From: Desulfatibacillum aliphaticivorans DSM 15576
Lineage (GTDB): Bacteria; Desulfobacterota; Desulfobacteria; Desulfobacterales; Desulfatibacillaceae
Length of the DNA: 64,000 nucleotides
Assembly: GCF_000429905.1 (NCBI RefSeq)
Contig: NZ_AUCT01000007.1
Location: 62,001-126,000, forward strand
Reading direction: 5' to 3'
Shown: one piece after another, positions 35,352 through 44,628 of the stretch
Layout of the letters: the number at the start of each line of letters is the position of its first letter
How positions within the stretch are numbered: position 1 is the first letter of the stretch
The notes under the pieces: generated by a model
What the model was told of the DNA's origin: nothing
What the model saw: only the letters and a program-made list of their open reading frames with translations
Databases searched by the model: none
Program-made: the position numbers and the translations under genes

Positions 35352-37544
35352 TTATCCCCAGGCGTCGTCAGGCGCGTCCAGCATGGGAAATTCCGGCATG
35401 CTGCGACTGTCGTTTGCGGAAATGAGCGCCCTATCACCCGAACGGCGTTGCGCATTTGTTTTAAAACGCCCAATCAAAGATTTTAAGGTGGAGGCCTGGG
35501 CCGACAGTTCCTGGGCGGAAGATGCGGTTTCTTCCGCATTCGCTGTATTTAGCTGGGTTACCGAATCAATCTGTCCCAGAGCCTGATTGATCTGGGCGGC
35601 GCCTTGAGCCTGATCATTGGAGGCCTCTGCAATTTCTCCCGCCAGATTGGTTACTTTATGAATGCCGTCCAATACCTCCCTTAGTATTTCCTCCGTCTCT
35701 GAGGCGACCCGGGAGCCGTCAGTCACTCGCCTGATGGAGTCTTCAATCAGTTCAGAAGTCTCGGCTGCAGCTTTGGCGCTGCGGGACGCCAAATTACGCA
35801 CTTCCTGGGCGACCACGGCGAATCCCTTGCCGTGTTTTCCGGCTCTGGCGGCTTCCACGGCAGCGTTCAGGGCAAGCAGGTTTGTCTGGAAGGCGATATC
35901 GTCAATGACCTTGATGATTTTTGAAATGTCGTTGCTCGCCTGTTCAATTCCGCCCATGGAAGCAACCATTTCCTCCATTTGGGAGGCGCCCTTATCCCCG
36001 GATTCTCCCACGGAGTGTGCGATATTGTTAGCTTCCCGGGCGTTTTCCGCATTTTCTTTGGCTTGCTTGGCGATTTCCGACATGGAAGCCGTAATTTCCT
36101 GAAGAGAAGCCGCCTGCTCCGTGGCCCCCTGGGATAAGGACTGGCTGGCCGAGGAAATTTGTCCGGCGCCCGCATGCACCTGCTCGGAAGCATTATTCAC
36201 TTCGCTGGCCAGGGCGTGGAGCGAATCCACCATTTTCTGAGCCACAGGACTGATGTCATCCTGTTCATCCCTTTGTGGAAAGGAAACCGTCAGGTCTCCG
36301 TTGGCCACTTCCTCCAATAGTCCCAAAAAGGCGCGCATGCCGTCCACAAATCTATCAATGGAAGCGCCCATGGCGGCGACTTCGTCGCGCCCTTGAATAT
36401 GGGCTTTGGCGCTCAGGTCTCCTATGGAAATGCGATCCATCAACGCCGACGCTTTCTTGATGGGTTTTGCAATGCGGCCCGCCACCCACCACATCAGAAT
36501 CAGGCAAACGACCATCAAAAAAGCACTGACCGTAGCAGCTATAATAATCAATTTCCTGTCCTTGGCGGCTTTGGCGACCGCCTGCGCCGTTACAATAGAT
36601 TCCGGCACAAGCACATTAGCGCTCCAGGGGGTGCCGGTCTGGCCAATGCGAATAGGGATGAATCCTTCAATATTTCCCTCTTCCACCTCAATTTTTTGCT
36701 TTCCGCTCTGAACATGCCCGATATCAGCCTTCCAATCATTATGCACTTCCTGCATATGCTTTCCGACAAGCCCCGGCTTCCCGGTGACTCCGGCAAGAAT
36801 TCCACTATTGCTGATCAGGACAACCCGCCCGTGACCGTCAAAAAACTGGTTCATATTGTCGGCCATGGCCTGGAAGGAGTCCAGCTTCATGTCCACCCCG
36901 GCGATGCCGTAAAAAACGTCATTTACAATAATGGGTGCAACCATGGAGGTTAGCAGTACGGGTTTGCCGCCAATTTCATAGATATAAGGTTCCAGGATGC
37001 ATTCCTTCATTGTTTTTTTGGGGATCTGATAATAGTCCCCAGCGCCCTCTTTATCATAGTCCACCAAAGCCTCCAAAACCGGCTCGCCGTCATCTCCCTT
37101 GTGCCAATACGGGATGTATCGCCCTGTTTGATCGTGCCCTTCCACGCCCATGTACAAATCGTCCAGGCCGTCAAATGCGTCGGGCTCCCAGGCGGTGTAA
37201 ATGCCGAGGAGTTGGGGGTTGTTCTCCAACATTGTTTTCAGGATGATGGTGAATTCATCGCGATACATTTTCAAGGGCCTGTCAGGATCTTTAACTCCGG
37301 ATAACATCTGGGCCAGGGACCGCGCCAAGTACAAGGACTGGTCAAGCTTCGTTTCAATCTCCCTGGCTATCTTTTCGCCTTCTTCCGCAACATCCTTGAC
37401 GCCCTGCTTCTCCGCCAGCTCCCGGTTTTCAGCGGCTGTCAGGTTCATTTCATAGGTGAAAAAGGCGACAATAATTCCTACCAGAACCAGGATGGACAAA
37501 GCGGCTGATAAAGCGATCTTCTGCTGAATACTTTTAATCTTCAT
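35352..37544 (-). CDS. Methyl-accepting chemotaxis protein with Cache-type sensor
   Basis: 730 residues. An N-terminal transmembrane helix (about 9-31) is followed by a periplasmic double-Cache-like domain (about 40-320, with LLGIYTAWEPDAFDGLDD and FYGIAGVDMKLDSFQAM), a second helix (about 333-355), a HAMP domain (about 356-410) and a long signalling coiled coil. The tip is the conserved FQTNLLALNAAVEAARAG then GKGFAVVAQEVRNLA. It senses a small ligand outside and controls CheA-type kinase activity through CheW; neither gene is in the window. No C-terminal CheR-docking pentapeptide was seen. It has a 379-bp upstream leader and its own terminator. Confidence 0.95.
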   Translation of the reverse strand: MKIKSIQQKIALSAALSILVLVGIIVAFFTYEMNLTAAENRELAEKQGVKDVAEEGEKIAREIETKLDQSLYLARSLAQMLSGVKDPDRPLKMYRDEFTIILKTMLENNPQLLGIYTAWEPDAFDGLDDLYMGVEGHDQTGRYIPYWHKGDDGEPVLEALVDYDKEGAGDYYQIPKKTMKECILEPYIYEIGGKPVLLTSMVAPIIVNDVFYGIAGVDMKLDSFQAMADNMNQFFDGHGRVVLISNSGILAGVTGKPGLVGKHMQEVHNDWKADIGHVQSGKQKIEVEEGNIEGFIPIRIGQTGTPWSANVLVPESIVTAQAVAKAAKDRKLIIIAATVSAFLMVVCLILMWWVAGRIAKPIKKASALMDRISIGDLSAKAHIQGRDEVAAMGASIDRFVDGMRAFLGLLEEVANGDLTVSFPQRDEQDDISPVAQKMVDSLHALASEVNNASEQVHAGAGQISSASQSLSQGATEQAASLQEITASMSEIAKQAKENAENAREANNIAHSVGESGDKGASQMEEMVASMGGIEQASNDISKIIKVIDDIAFQTNLLALNAAVEAARAGKHGKGFAVVAQEVRNLASRSAKAAAETSELIEDSIRRVTDGSRVASETEEILREVLDGIHKVTNLAGEIAEASNDQAQGAAQINQALGQIDSVTQLNTANAEETASSAQELSAQASTLKSLIGRFKTNAQRRSGDRALISANDSRSMPEFPMLDAPDDAWG

Positions 37545-37863
37545 TTGTACCCCTCATTCGAGTTTGTGCATGAATAAAAAGACCGCGGACATAGCGGCTT
37601 GCCAGTTGATTTAGTGAGCCAATAGCTGGGGCCCTATATACACAGCGCCGGCTGGCTGGGCGTCCTCGGGAATCAAGCATCGTTACCGGACCGAAGAAAA
37701 GGAATATGCGTTGGGCGCCCAAGAAATACAAACAGATCCCATGCGAAGACGGATAGGAGCGCCTATCTTTTGATTGCAAGGTTTGTGCCTGTTTGGAAGG
37801 AAATCTGAAGGGAAACCAAAAGCCCGGGAAGGGGCAAAGGAAAACTAAAAGCCATGAAACAAA
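37545..37863. promoter_or_regulatory. Leader region of the chemotaxis receptor gene with palindromes
   Basis: This stretch has no credible gene. It contains a perfect 12-bp palindrome TTGGGCGCCCAA (37711-37722) and a stem GATAGG AGCG CCTATC (37752-37767). On the minus strand it reads into CCGC..GCGG-like pairing and a T run shortly before the receptor start. It could hold regulator sites or a structured RNA leader; no known riboswitch class was matched by eye. Confidence 0.35.
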
Positions 37864-37893
37864 ACGGGCGCAAGGCTTGAGCCCCGCGCCCGT
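37858..37893 (-). terminator. Intrinsic terminator of the dienoyl-CoA isomerase operon
   Basis: ACGGGCGC (37864-37871) pairs with GCGCCCGT (37886-37893); on the minus strand it is followed by TTTTGTTTC. It lies 31 bases past the stop. Confidence 0.75.
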
Positions 37894-37923
37894 GTACAAT
37901 CCTTGAAAATGATTAAGTGAAGG

Positions 37924-38730
37924 CTATTTGCCCTTGAAGTCGGGCTTGCGTTTTTCCATAAAAGCGGCGACGGCTTCCAATACGTCCTCGGAGGGAAGCT
38001 GGGCCGCGTTTTTCTGGGCTACATAGGTCAGGCCTTGATACACGCCGTTATCCCGGCCGTGCAGGATGACGTCCTTGACCCCTTGCACCGTCAATGGCGC
38101 CAGGCCTGCAATGTCTTCGGCAAGCTCCCTGGCTTTGGCGATCAAAGCGTCCTGATCCTCGCAAACATGGGTGACAAATCCCATGTCCAGGGCTTCCTGA
38201 GCGCCGAAATCCCGGCCTGTGAGCGCCAGTTCACGGAATCTTCCATGGCCGATCAAGGTGGGCATGCGCTGGAGCGTGCCCAGGTCGGCGATAATGGCGA
38301 TCCGGGTTTCCCGGATGCTGAACGTTACGTCCTTGGTGCAGATGCGGATGTCGCAAGCGCTGAGCATATCGATGCCGCCGCCTATGCAGTGGCTGTGCGC
38401 GGCTGCAATGACCGGCTTGCGGCATTTTTCAATGACGTTCATGCTTTCCTGCAACTCCAGAACATGGGCGCGGAGATTCTCCCGGTCGTCGGCCCCGGAT
38501 CCTCCCAGCAGGGACTGGCCCGCTTCCACAAGATCCAGGCCCGCGGTAAAGGATTTGCCTTCGGCCCGAATGACGACCACGCGGACGTCCGGGTCTGCGT
38601 CCAGTTCCTTGAATATGTCGATCAGGCCGTAAAAAAAGGCATGGGTCATGGTGTTGCGTTTTTGAGGGTTATTGAGCACCAGCCAGGCAATATGCCCCTC
38701 TTTTTCCACCTTTAATATATCGTCGCTCAT
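37924..38730 (-). CDS. Dienoyl-CoA isomerase-like crotonase-family protein
   Basis: 268 residues with the crotonase fold. Oxyanion-hole segments are KSFTAGLDL and SHCIGGGID. Three acidic residues match the delta3,5-delta2,4-dienoyl-CoA isomerase (ECH1) catalytic set: Asp121 in GGGID, Glu141 in SIRE and Asp149 in IIAD, with spacings of 20 and 8 as in the mammalian enzyme. IADLGTLQRMPTLIG is also characteristic. It would shift double bonds during oxidation of odd-position unsaturated acyl-CoAs; this is inferred from the family. It is 43 bp downstream of a nitronate monooxygenase-like gene. Confidence 0.82.
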   Translation of the reverse strand: MSDDILKVEKEGHIAWLVLNNPQKRNTMTHAFFYGLIDIFKELDADPDVRVVVIRAEGKSFTAGLDLVEAGQSLLGGSGADDRENLRAHVLELQESMNVIEKCRKPVIAAAHSHCIGGGIDMLSACDIRICTKDVTFSIRETRIAIIADLGTLQRMPTLIGHGRFRELALTGRDFGAQEALDMGFVTHVCEDQDALIAKARELAEDIAGLAPLTVQGVKDVILHGRDNGVYQGLTYVAQKNAAQLPSEDVLEAVAAFMEKRKPDFKGK

Positions 38731-38773
38731 TCATTTCTCCTGTTTTTGTCGGCATAGCAGGCGGTTGAGCCGA

Positions 38774-39745
38774 TCACTTAATCTGGCCGTTTAACTTTAC
38801 GAGCCTTTCCTCGGCTTCCTTCATGATCCGCTCGAACAGTTCGGCCACCGTGGGAACGTCGTGGGTCATGCCCACGCCCTGGCCCAAGGAGACGATGCCC
38901 GCGCCCAAGTCGCCTTCGTCGTACATCTTTTTGGCGTTATCGCCCTTGATGACTTCGTAAAGCTCTTCAAAGGAGGCTTGGTTCTCTTCCAGTTCGCGGC
39001 ATTTTTGGGCCGCGTCGTTGATCCAGACGCGGTGCGTGGCGTTGATGCTGCGCATGACCAGCATGGTGTCTAGTTCGGAAGCGCCCACAAAGGCTTGCTT
39101 GAGGTTGTCGTGGATGGGGCATTCCTTGGTGGCCATGATGCGAGAACCCATGATCACGCCTTCGGCGCCCAGGGAGAGAATGGCTGCAACGCCCCGGCCG
39201 TCGGAAATGCCGCCGCCGCCGATCACAGGCAGGTTCACGGCGTCCACAACCGTGGGAACCAGAACCATGGTGCCGATATCCAGCCTGCCCGTGGCGCCGC
39301 CGTTTTCGTACCCCACCACGGTGACCACGTCCGCGCCCATGCCCTGCACTTTAAGCGCGTACTTGACGCCCACGCATTTATGAATCCAGGTCATGCCGGC
39401 GTCCTTGAAGCGCTTGCACAGTTCTTCGGGAGCCGAATGGCCGGAGGTTTCCACGATTTTGACGCCCTTGTCGATCATGACGTCCACGTACTCGTTATTG
39501 TCAATCGCGCGCATGGCCGGAAACAGATTGATGTTCACGGCAAAGGGTTTGTCCGTTTTCTTCTGGATAGCGTCTACAGCGACTTCAAACTCTTCCTTGG
39601 ATTGATAAACCGCGGAAGCCAAAACGCCCAGCCCCCCTGCGTTGGAAATGGCGGCCACAAAGTCGGCCGTAGTAATCCACATCATGGTTCCGCCCACGAG
39701 GGGGTATTTGATGCCCAGCAGCTTGGTGAGTTTGGTTTCGATCAT
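38774..39745 (-). CDS. Nitronate monooxygenase / 2-nitropropane dioxygenase-like flavoprotein
   Basis: 323 residues from the ATG at 39745, chosen because GGAGGAAGTA lies just upstream; an ATG four codons earlier overlaps that site. It has the TIM-barrel FMN enzyme pattern of the NMO/FabK family: PLVGGTMMWITTADFVAAIS at the start, SGHSAPEEL with the conserved His, and PVIGGGISDGRGVAAILSLG and VIMGSRI as the phosphate-binding part. The oxygenase name is a family label; in an anaerobe it may act as a flavin enoyl reductase or another activity. It is probably cotranscribed with the dienoyl-CoA isomerase-like gene. Confidence 0.85.
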   Translation of the reverse strand: MIETKLTKLLGIKYPLVGGTMMWITTADFVAAISNAGGLGVLASAVYQSKEEFEVAVDAIQKKTDKPFAVNINLFPAMRAIDNNEYVDVMIDKGVKIVETSGHSAPEELCKRFKDAGMTWIHKCVGVKYALKVQGMGADVVTVVGYENGGATGRLDIGTMVLVPTVVDAVNLPVIGGGGISDGRGVAAILSLGAEGVIMGSRIMATKECPIHDNLKQAFVGASELDTMLVMRSINATHRVWINDAAQKCRELEENQASFEELYEVIKGDNAKKMYDEGDLGAGIVSLGQGVGMTHDVPTVAELFERIMKEAEERLVKLNGQIK

Positions 39746-39788
39746 TACTTCCTCCATTTGTGATTTATCAGGTTAACGATAATCCGGC

Positions 39789-39813
39789 AAAATTTATCGA
39801 TTGGATAAATTTT
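39789..39813. promoter_or_regulatory. Perfect inverted repeat upstream of the nitronate monooxygenase-like gene
   Basis: AAAATTTATC (39789-39798) and GATAAATTTT (39804-39813) are exact reverse complements across a 5-base spacer, 44 bases before the start codon at 39745. Size and position fit an operator for a dimeric repressor such as a TetR-type protein. The rest of the 400-bp region to 40147 shows no gene. Confidence 0.5.
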
Positions 39814-40147
39814 AAACAGCTGGCAACGCTATACGCAATAAGGCCGGATAGATTTGCGCAGGAAGAATTGCCTCAAAAGGTTTCAAGGGCTGTAAAGCCT
39901 TCGTGATTGTTCGCTAACGTATAAAATCGCCTTTTTGACGCCCGCTGTCAAGTCTTAGCATGCTGCAGACGCGAAATCCCTTGGCGATCTTTGGGCTTTT
40001 TGGTATTTTATATCTGTTTCTATGCGTTTCCTTTCGTTTTTTCCACCGGACCCTAATGAGGAAGCTCTTGCTCAAAAATTTTGGGATGTTTTTTGCATGC
40101 TGTATTCGCAGTATTCCCAAACTGATTCTCTCACGGAGGTTGTGTAC

Positions 40148-41722
40148 ATGGCCGGCGCTTTTAAAACGGCTTCTGATACGCCAATTCAATTGCTTAAAGT
40201 CAGCATTCTCGCCAATAATCCCGACACAGGCGAATCCATGGAGCGCATTCTGGAAAGGGCCGAAGCCTTCCAATGCGCCGGAGTCGCCCGCAATACGGAC
40301 GAATTGCAATCGCTTGCCGCCCAAGGCGGCGTTCATGCGGTTTTGCTGGATCACGCCCCTACCCTTCAGGAAAAAATCCTGGCCCAATCCCTGGGCCTGC
40401 CATTGACGCTTTTGGACGACGACGAAACCCAAAATGAGCCGATCCCTTCAGTCTGCGGCCGTCTGCAAAAAGACGCCGCTAACGCAGCGTCCCTGGAGAT
40501 GGTCCTGAACCATGCCCTGGAAACCCATGCATTAATCCAGGATCTAGGTAAGGCCTGTTCCCGCATGAACTACTTGCGGGAAAATCGGGAGACAGCCGAA
40601 CGCCTGGGAAATATCATCAGCATGATCGGGGTGGCGGCCCACGAGGTTAATCAGCCTCTCACCAGCCTCTTGGGCCACCTGGAACTGATGAGCATGAACA
40701 AGGACGACGCGGAAAAGGTGTTGAAATACCTTGACCGGGTGGATGAGTCGGGCGAAAAAATCGCTTATATCGTCAAGCAAATTCAGGACTTGCGGCATGA
40801 ACACTGGGCTAATGACGGGGTCTTTGAGGCGGACGGACGCAGCCTGTTTGTTTTATTCGCCGGCGCCAATGGCGACATATTCGAGCATCTTTCCAAAGTT
40901 TTGGAGGGATATCCCAAAATTCATGGGGCCAGGGCTGTCGGCGACCAAATTCCCGTGGAAACGGACGTTGTGGTCGCGGAATACTCCACCGGGCATGATT
41001 GGCAATCATGGATCGAGGCGGCCAGGGAAGCGGATAAAAATATTGTCTTGACGGCGGAATGCAGGGATATGCCCGGGGCCTGCAAGATAGTCAACATAGG
41101 CCAGGCGGACGGAGTTATGACTGCCTGGGCGCCTGAATCCGAATGCTTACAAATTTTGACCCAGGTATGCGAAGTCGGCTACTTTCGTAAAAAAGCAAAC
41201 AACGCCCGGTTGAGGCTGCGCAATACAGCCCTTAAGGACGACCTGACCGGCCTTGTCACGGACTCCATCATGAAAAGAGCCGTGGGCAAGGAAATCCCCA
41301 GGTCGGAGACCATGAAGCGGACTTCTTCGCTGCTCGCCATTCACGTGGAAGATATGGAAAACATTCAGGAAAAAATCGGCCCAAAAGGTTTGAATCACGC
41401 CATTTTATTCGTTGGCAAGCATTTGCGAAGAAACTCCCACAGAGAGGACCTGCCGTCCAGGGTGTTCGGCGACCGATTTCTCGTTCTCCTGCCGGGCAGG
41501 GATAAAAACGAGGCCCGGGAATGGTGTCATTGCCTCACTCAGGCCATTGAACAGAATCCTTTTGACTGGTTTGGTAAAACCATGGATATCGGCATTACGG
41601 CAGGAATCGTAGAGCACGTTGGAGGCCAGCCCGAAACCATGGAAAGATGGATGGAAAATGCCGAGCAAGCTCTCGCTCAAGCCAGGGCGCAAGGGCCGGG
41701 AACCGTTTTTGTGTTGGAATAA
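40148..41722 (+). CDS. Signalling protein: REC-like, HisKA, REC-like and degenerate GGDEF domains
   Basis: 524 residues from the ATG at 40148, which has ACGGAGG eight bases upstream; an earlier in-frame ATG at 40022 lacks a ribosome site. The N-terminal 105 residues resemble a receiver fold without clear phosphorylation site. A HisKA helix carries GVAAHEVNQPLTSLLGHLEL with His165. Instead of the expected ATPase domain comes another receiver-like alpha/beta domain (about 232-345). A diguanylate cyclase-type domain ends the protein (DDLTGLVTDSIM, about 355-524), but its GGDEF site reads FGDRF (440-444), so synthesis of cyclic di-GMP is unlikely. It may act as a dimerising phosphotransfer or scaffold protein. 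Confidence 0.75.
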   Translation: MAGAFKTASDTPIQLLKVSILANNPDTGESMERILERAEAFQCAGVARNTDELQSLAAQGGVHAVLLDHAPTLQEKILAQSLGLPLTLLDDDETQNEPIPSVCGRLQKDAANAASLEMVLNHALETHALIQDLGKACSRMNYLRENRETAERLGNIISMIGVAAHEVNQPLTSLLGHLELMSMNKDDAEKVLKYLDRVDESGEKIAYIVKQIQDLRHEHWANDGVFEADGRSLFVLFAGANGDIFEHLSKVLEGYPKIHGARAVGDQIPVETDVVVAEYSTGHDWQSWIEAAREADKNIVLTAECRDMPGACKIVNIGQADGVMTAWAPESECLQILTQVCEVGYFRKKANNARLRLRNTALKDDLTGLVTDSIMKRAVGKEIPRSETMKRTSSLLAIHVEDMENIQEKIGPKGLNHAILFVGKHLRRNSHREDLPSRVFGDRFLVLLPGRDKNEAREWCHCLTQAIEQNPFDWFGKTMDIGITAGIVEHVGGQPETMERWMENAEQALAQARAQGPGTVFVLE

Positions 41723-41741
41723 ATGAGGCGGCCGGCTTGCT

Positions 41742-42560
41742 TTACTCCTCGGGTATTTTTTGTTTCAGCAAATCGGGAAAATGATTGACCGGGCCGTGTC
41801 CTCCGCCTAAAGGCAAGCCGTGTTTGACGGCTCTTGTCGTAAACTCCTTGGCGCGAAAAACCGCTTCCCGCACTTTCATGCCTTTAGCCAGCCCCGCGGC
41901 GACGGCCGAGGCGAATGTACAGCCCGTGCCGTGGGAATGGGGCGTGTCGATTCGCTTGCCCGGATACTCAAAAAATTCACTTCCGTTATACAATAAGTCG
42001 TTGGGCTGACCCTGGCAGTGCCCGCCCTTGATCACCACCGCAGCAGGGCCCATGGTCTGGATGGCCTTGGCCGCCTCTTTGATCTGTGACAAATCTTTGA
42101 CGTCATACCCCACCAGTTCTGACGCTTCGTCCAGATTGGGCGTCACAACCCGAGCCAGGGGGAACAACTCCTTCACCATAATCTCGTAGGCTTCCTGCAG
42201 CAAAAGATCCTTCCCGCCTTTGGCTTTCATGACCGGGTCCACCACCAGATTCTCAAGCCCCAAATCGCGGATTTCCCGAGCCACGATCCGAACCGTTTCA
42301 GGCCCGCCCAGCATGCCGGTTTTTACGGCTTTCGGACGCATGTCCGAAGCCACGGCGCGAATTTGAGCGACGATCAAATCGGGCGAAACCTCTTGCCAAT
42401 CCTGCACTCCAAGGGTGTTTTGGGCGGTAATGGCCGTAATGGCGGTCGTTCCATATACTCCGAGCGCTGCAAAGGTTTTCAAATCCGCCTGAATTCCGGC
42501 TCCCGCTCCGGAGTCGGATCCGGCGATGCTTAGAACGACAGGAATGGTTGAATCAGGCAT
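41742..42560 (-). CDS. thiD: Hydroxymethylpyrimidine/phosphomethylpyrimidine kinase
   Basis: 272 residues. ThiD phosphorylates HMP and then HMP-phosphate in thiamine synthesis. It has the ribokinase-like pattern: VLSIAGSDSGAGAGIQADLKTF at the N-terminus, VTPNLDEASELVGY in the middle, and SHGTGCTFASAVAAGLAKG as the ATP/anion-hole motif with catalytic Asp/Cys loop near the end. No thiamine riboswitch or other thi gene is nearby. It starts 27 bp past the uvrC stop on the same strand, so it may be read with uvrC. Confidence 0.94.
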   Translation of the reverse strand: MPDSTIPVVLSIAGSDSGAGAGIQADLKTFAALGVYGTTAITAITAQNTLGVQDWQEVSPDLIVAQIRAVASDMRPKAVKTGMLGGPETVRIVAREIRDLGLENLVVDPVMKAKGGKDLLLQEAYEIMVKELFPLARVVTPNLDEASELVGYDVKDLSQIKEAAKAIQTMGPAAVVIKGGHCQGQPNDLLYNGSEFFEYPGKRIDTPHSHGTGCTFASAVAAGLAKGMKVREAVFRAKEFTTRAVKHGLPLGGGHGPVNHFPDLLKQKIPEE

Positions 42561-42587
42561 GGTTTGTAACCTTTCGCAATTTAGTTA

Positions 42588-44399
42588 TCAGGCGTCCAGA
42601 GCCTCCAGGATCTCCTGGGCGCGTTTGACGCTGATGCCCGGAACCTGGGCGATGTCCTCGGGACTGGCCTCTTTCAGGCGTTTTATGCTGCCGAAATGCC
42701 GCAACAGGGCTTTTTTCCGCTTCTCCCCTATTCCGGGCACACTATCCAGGGCGGATTTTCGAATGGTCTTGGCCCGTTTTTTTCTATGGGTTGTGATGGC
42801 GAAGCGGTGGGCTTCGTCCCGAACCCGTTGCAGGAACAAAAGCACGTCCCCGTCCCGGCCGAAAACCACGGGGTTGGCCTGCCCGGGGCGGTAGATTTTG
42901 TCCATGGTTTCCTTTTTGGCTTCGTCTTTTTTGGCGATGCTGATCACCTCAAAAGCGCCCATGACGCCCAGGCCGTCCAAAACGGACGCCGTAATGGAAA
43001 GCTGGCCTTTGCCTCCGTCGATCAAAAGAACGTCGGGAGTGGGCCAATCCTTGTCCGGCGAAAACCGCCGCGCCATGACCTCGTGCATGGCCGCGTAATC
43101 ATCCGGGTGGTCCAGGCTGTCGATATTAAAGGTGCGGTATTCGGACTTGGCTTCCTTGCCGTCCTCAAAGACGATCATGGAAGCTACGGTCTGATTTCCG
43201 CCGGTATGGGAAATGTCAAAGCACTCGATGCGCCGGGGCGGCCGATCCATACGCAGACGCTTTTGCAGCCTTTCCAGCAGGCTTTTGAACACATTTTCCG
43301 ACGAAATGCGGTCCTTAAGGGCTTCGTGGGCGTTTTCGTTGGCCATTTCAATGAGGCGGGTTTTTTCGCCCCGTTGCGGCCAGTGGAGAACCACCCGTTT
43401 TTCCGCGGTTTCGGTAAGCCATTGTTCCATCAACTCCATGTTTTCCAATTGGCAGGGAACGAACACCTCGTCAGGGATGAACCGGTCCTTGTCATAATAC
43501 TGGCGTAAAAATGCCTGAATGCTTTCCGAGTCCGTGCCCAGGACTTCATCAAAGTTGTAGTTCCGGGACCCCAACAAAAAGCCGCCCCGGACGTAAAGCA
43601 CGGAGATGGCCGAACCTTCCGGCTCCCTATCGATGCCGATCACGTCCCGGTCCACAAAATCCGTGGTTACGGCCGCCTGTTTTTCCACCGTGGCCTGAAT
43701 GGCAAACATGCGATCCCGCAGGCGAGCAGCCAGTTCGTACTCCTGCCTTTCGGAAGCGGCGGCCATCTGCTCCTTGATTTTTTGGAGCAAATCATTTGTG
43801 CGGCCTTTTAAAAACAGGATCACCTCATTCACCATGTCCAGGTATTCGTCCCGGTCCACGGGAAGGCAGCAAGGCCCCAGGCATTGCCCCATCTGATAGT
43901 TCAGGCACGGCCGGTTGCGTTTGGGCGGCTCCTTTTGCTTGCATTTGCGGAGTTGAAAGGTCTTGTTGATGATCTTTAATGTGCTTCTTAGCTTGCCCGC
44001 CGACGAAAACGGCCCGAAATAAATGGCGCCGTCCTTTTTGACCTTTCTAACCACTTCCAGGCGCGGATAGGACGTGCGCACGTCGATTCGCAGGGAGGGA
44101 AAGCGTTTTCCGTCTTTTAACAGGATATTGTAGCGGGGCTTATGCTTGCGGATGAGGTTGGCTTCCAGGATCAGAGCTTCCTTTTCCGTGGTCACCAGGA
44201 TAGCGTCAAAGGAGGCGATCTTCTTGACCAGGATGCCGGTTTTCAGGTCCCGGTTGGCCTTCTCCAGAAAATAGGAAGACACCCGTTTTTTCAGGCTTCT
44301 GGCCTTGCCCACATAGATGATCTCCCCGGACTCGTCCTTCATGAGATACACCCCGGGTCCGTTGGATAATGTGGCCAGTTTTTTTTCTATTTCAGACAA
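42588..44399 (-). CDS. uvrC: Excinuclease ABC subunit C
   Basis: 603 residues, a normal length. UvrC makes both incisions during nucleotide excision repair once UvrB is bound at a lesion. The GIY-YIG nuclease domain is at the N-terminus (GPGVYLMKDESGEIIYVGKA). A UVR motif binding UvrB is near residues 205-240 (AAASERQEYELAARLRDRM). The RNase H-like endonuclease domain has ECFDISHTGGNQTVASMIVF and LLIDGGKGQLSI. Two helix-hairpin-helix motifs close the protein (LDSVPGIGEKRKKALLRHFG). uvrB lies 6 kb away on the same strand. Confidence 0.97.
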   Translation of the reverse strand: MSEIEKKLATLSNGPGVYLMKDESGEIIYVGKARSLKKRVSSYFLEKANRDLKTGILVKKIASFDAILVTTEKEALILEANLIRKHKPRYNILLKDGKRFPSLRIDVRTSYPRLEVVRKVKKDGAIYFGPFSSAGKLRSTLKIINKTFQLRKCKQKEPPKRNRPCLNYQMGQCLGPCCLPVDRDEYLDMVNEVILFLKGRTNDLLQKIKEQMAAASERQEYELAARLRDRMFAIQATVEKQAAVTTDFVDRDVIGIDREPEGSAISVLYVRGGFLLGSRNYNFDEVLGTDSESIQAFLRQYYDKDRFIPDEVFVPCQLENMELMEQWLTETAEKRVVLHWPQRGEKTRLIEMANENAHEALKDRISSENVFKSLLERLQKRLRMDRPPRRIECFDISHTGGNQTVASMIVFEDGKEAKSEYRTFNIDSLDHPDDYAAMHEVMARRFSPDKDWPTPDVLLIDGGKGQLSITASVLDGLGVMGAFEVISIAKKDEAKKETMDKIYRPGQANPVVFGRDGDVLLFLQRVRDEAHRFAITTHRKKRAKTIRKSALDSVPGIGEKRKKALLRHFGSIKRLKEASPEDIAQVPGISVKRAQEILEALDA

Positions 44400-44628
44400 A
44401 AGTCCGCCGCCTCCATCATGAGGAAATCAGACGCAATTACGCTCGCGCATCCATACTCAAATAATAACACGCGCCGGGCGTTCCGGCAAGATTTGAACCT
44501 TTTCAATCCGCTTCCTTTGTTATATAAAAATCAGCATAAATATACGCAGAACCACTGTTTTTAACCATACCCCTAACCGGCGGCGAAAACCCACGTCGAT
44601 TTTTTAAGCTCTAAGGATTAAAGCGGGA

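Noticed and set aside
37534..37899. A 121-codon minus-strand frame upstream of the chemotaxis receptor
   Set aside because: It overlaps the receptor start and a terminator hairpin, has no ribosome site, and its composition looks non-coding.
40022..40147. A 42-residue N-terminal extension of the HisKA/GGDEF-like protein
   Set aside because: The ATG at 40148 has a strong ACGGAGG site at proper spacing; the earlier ATG has none.
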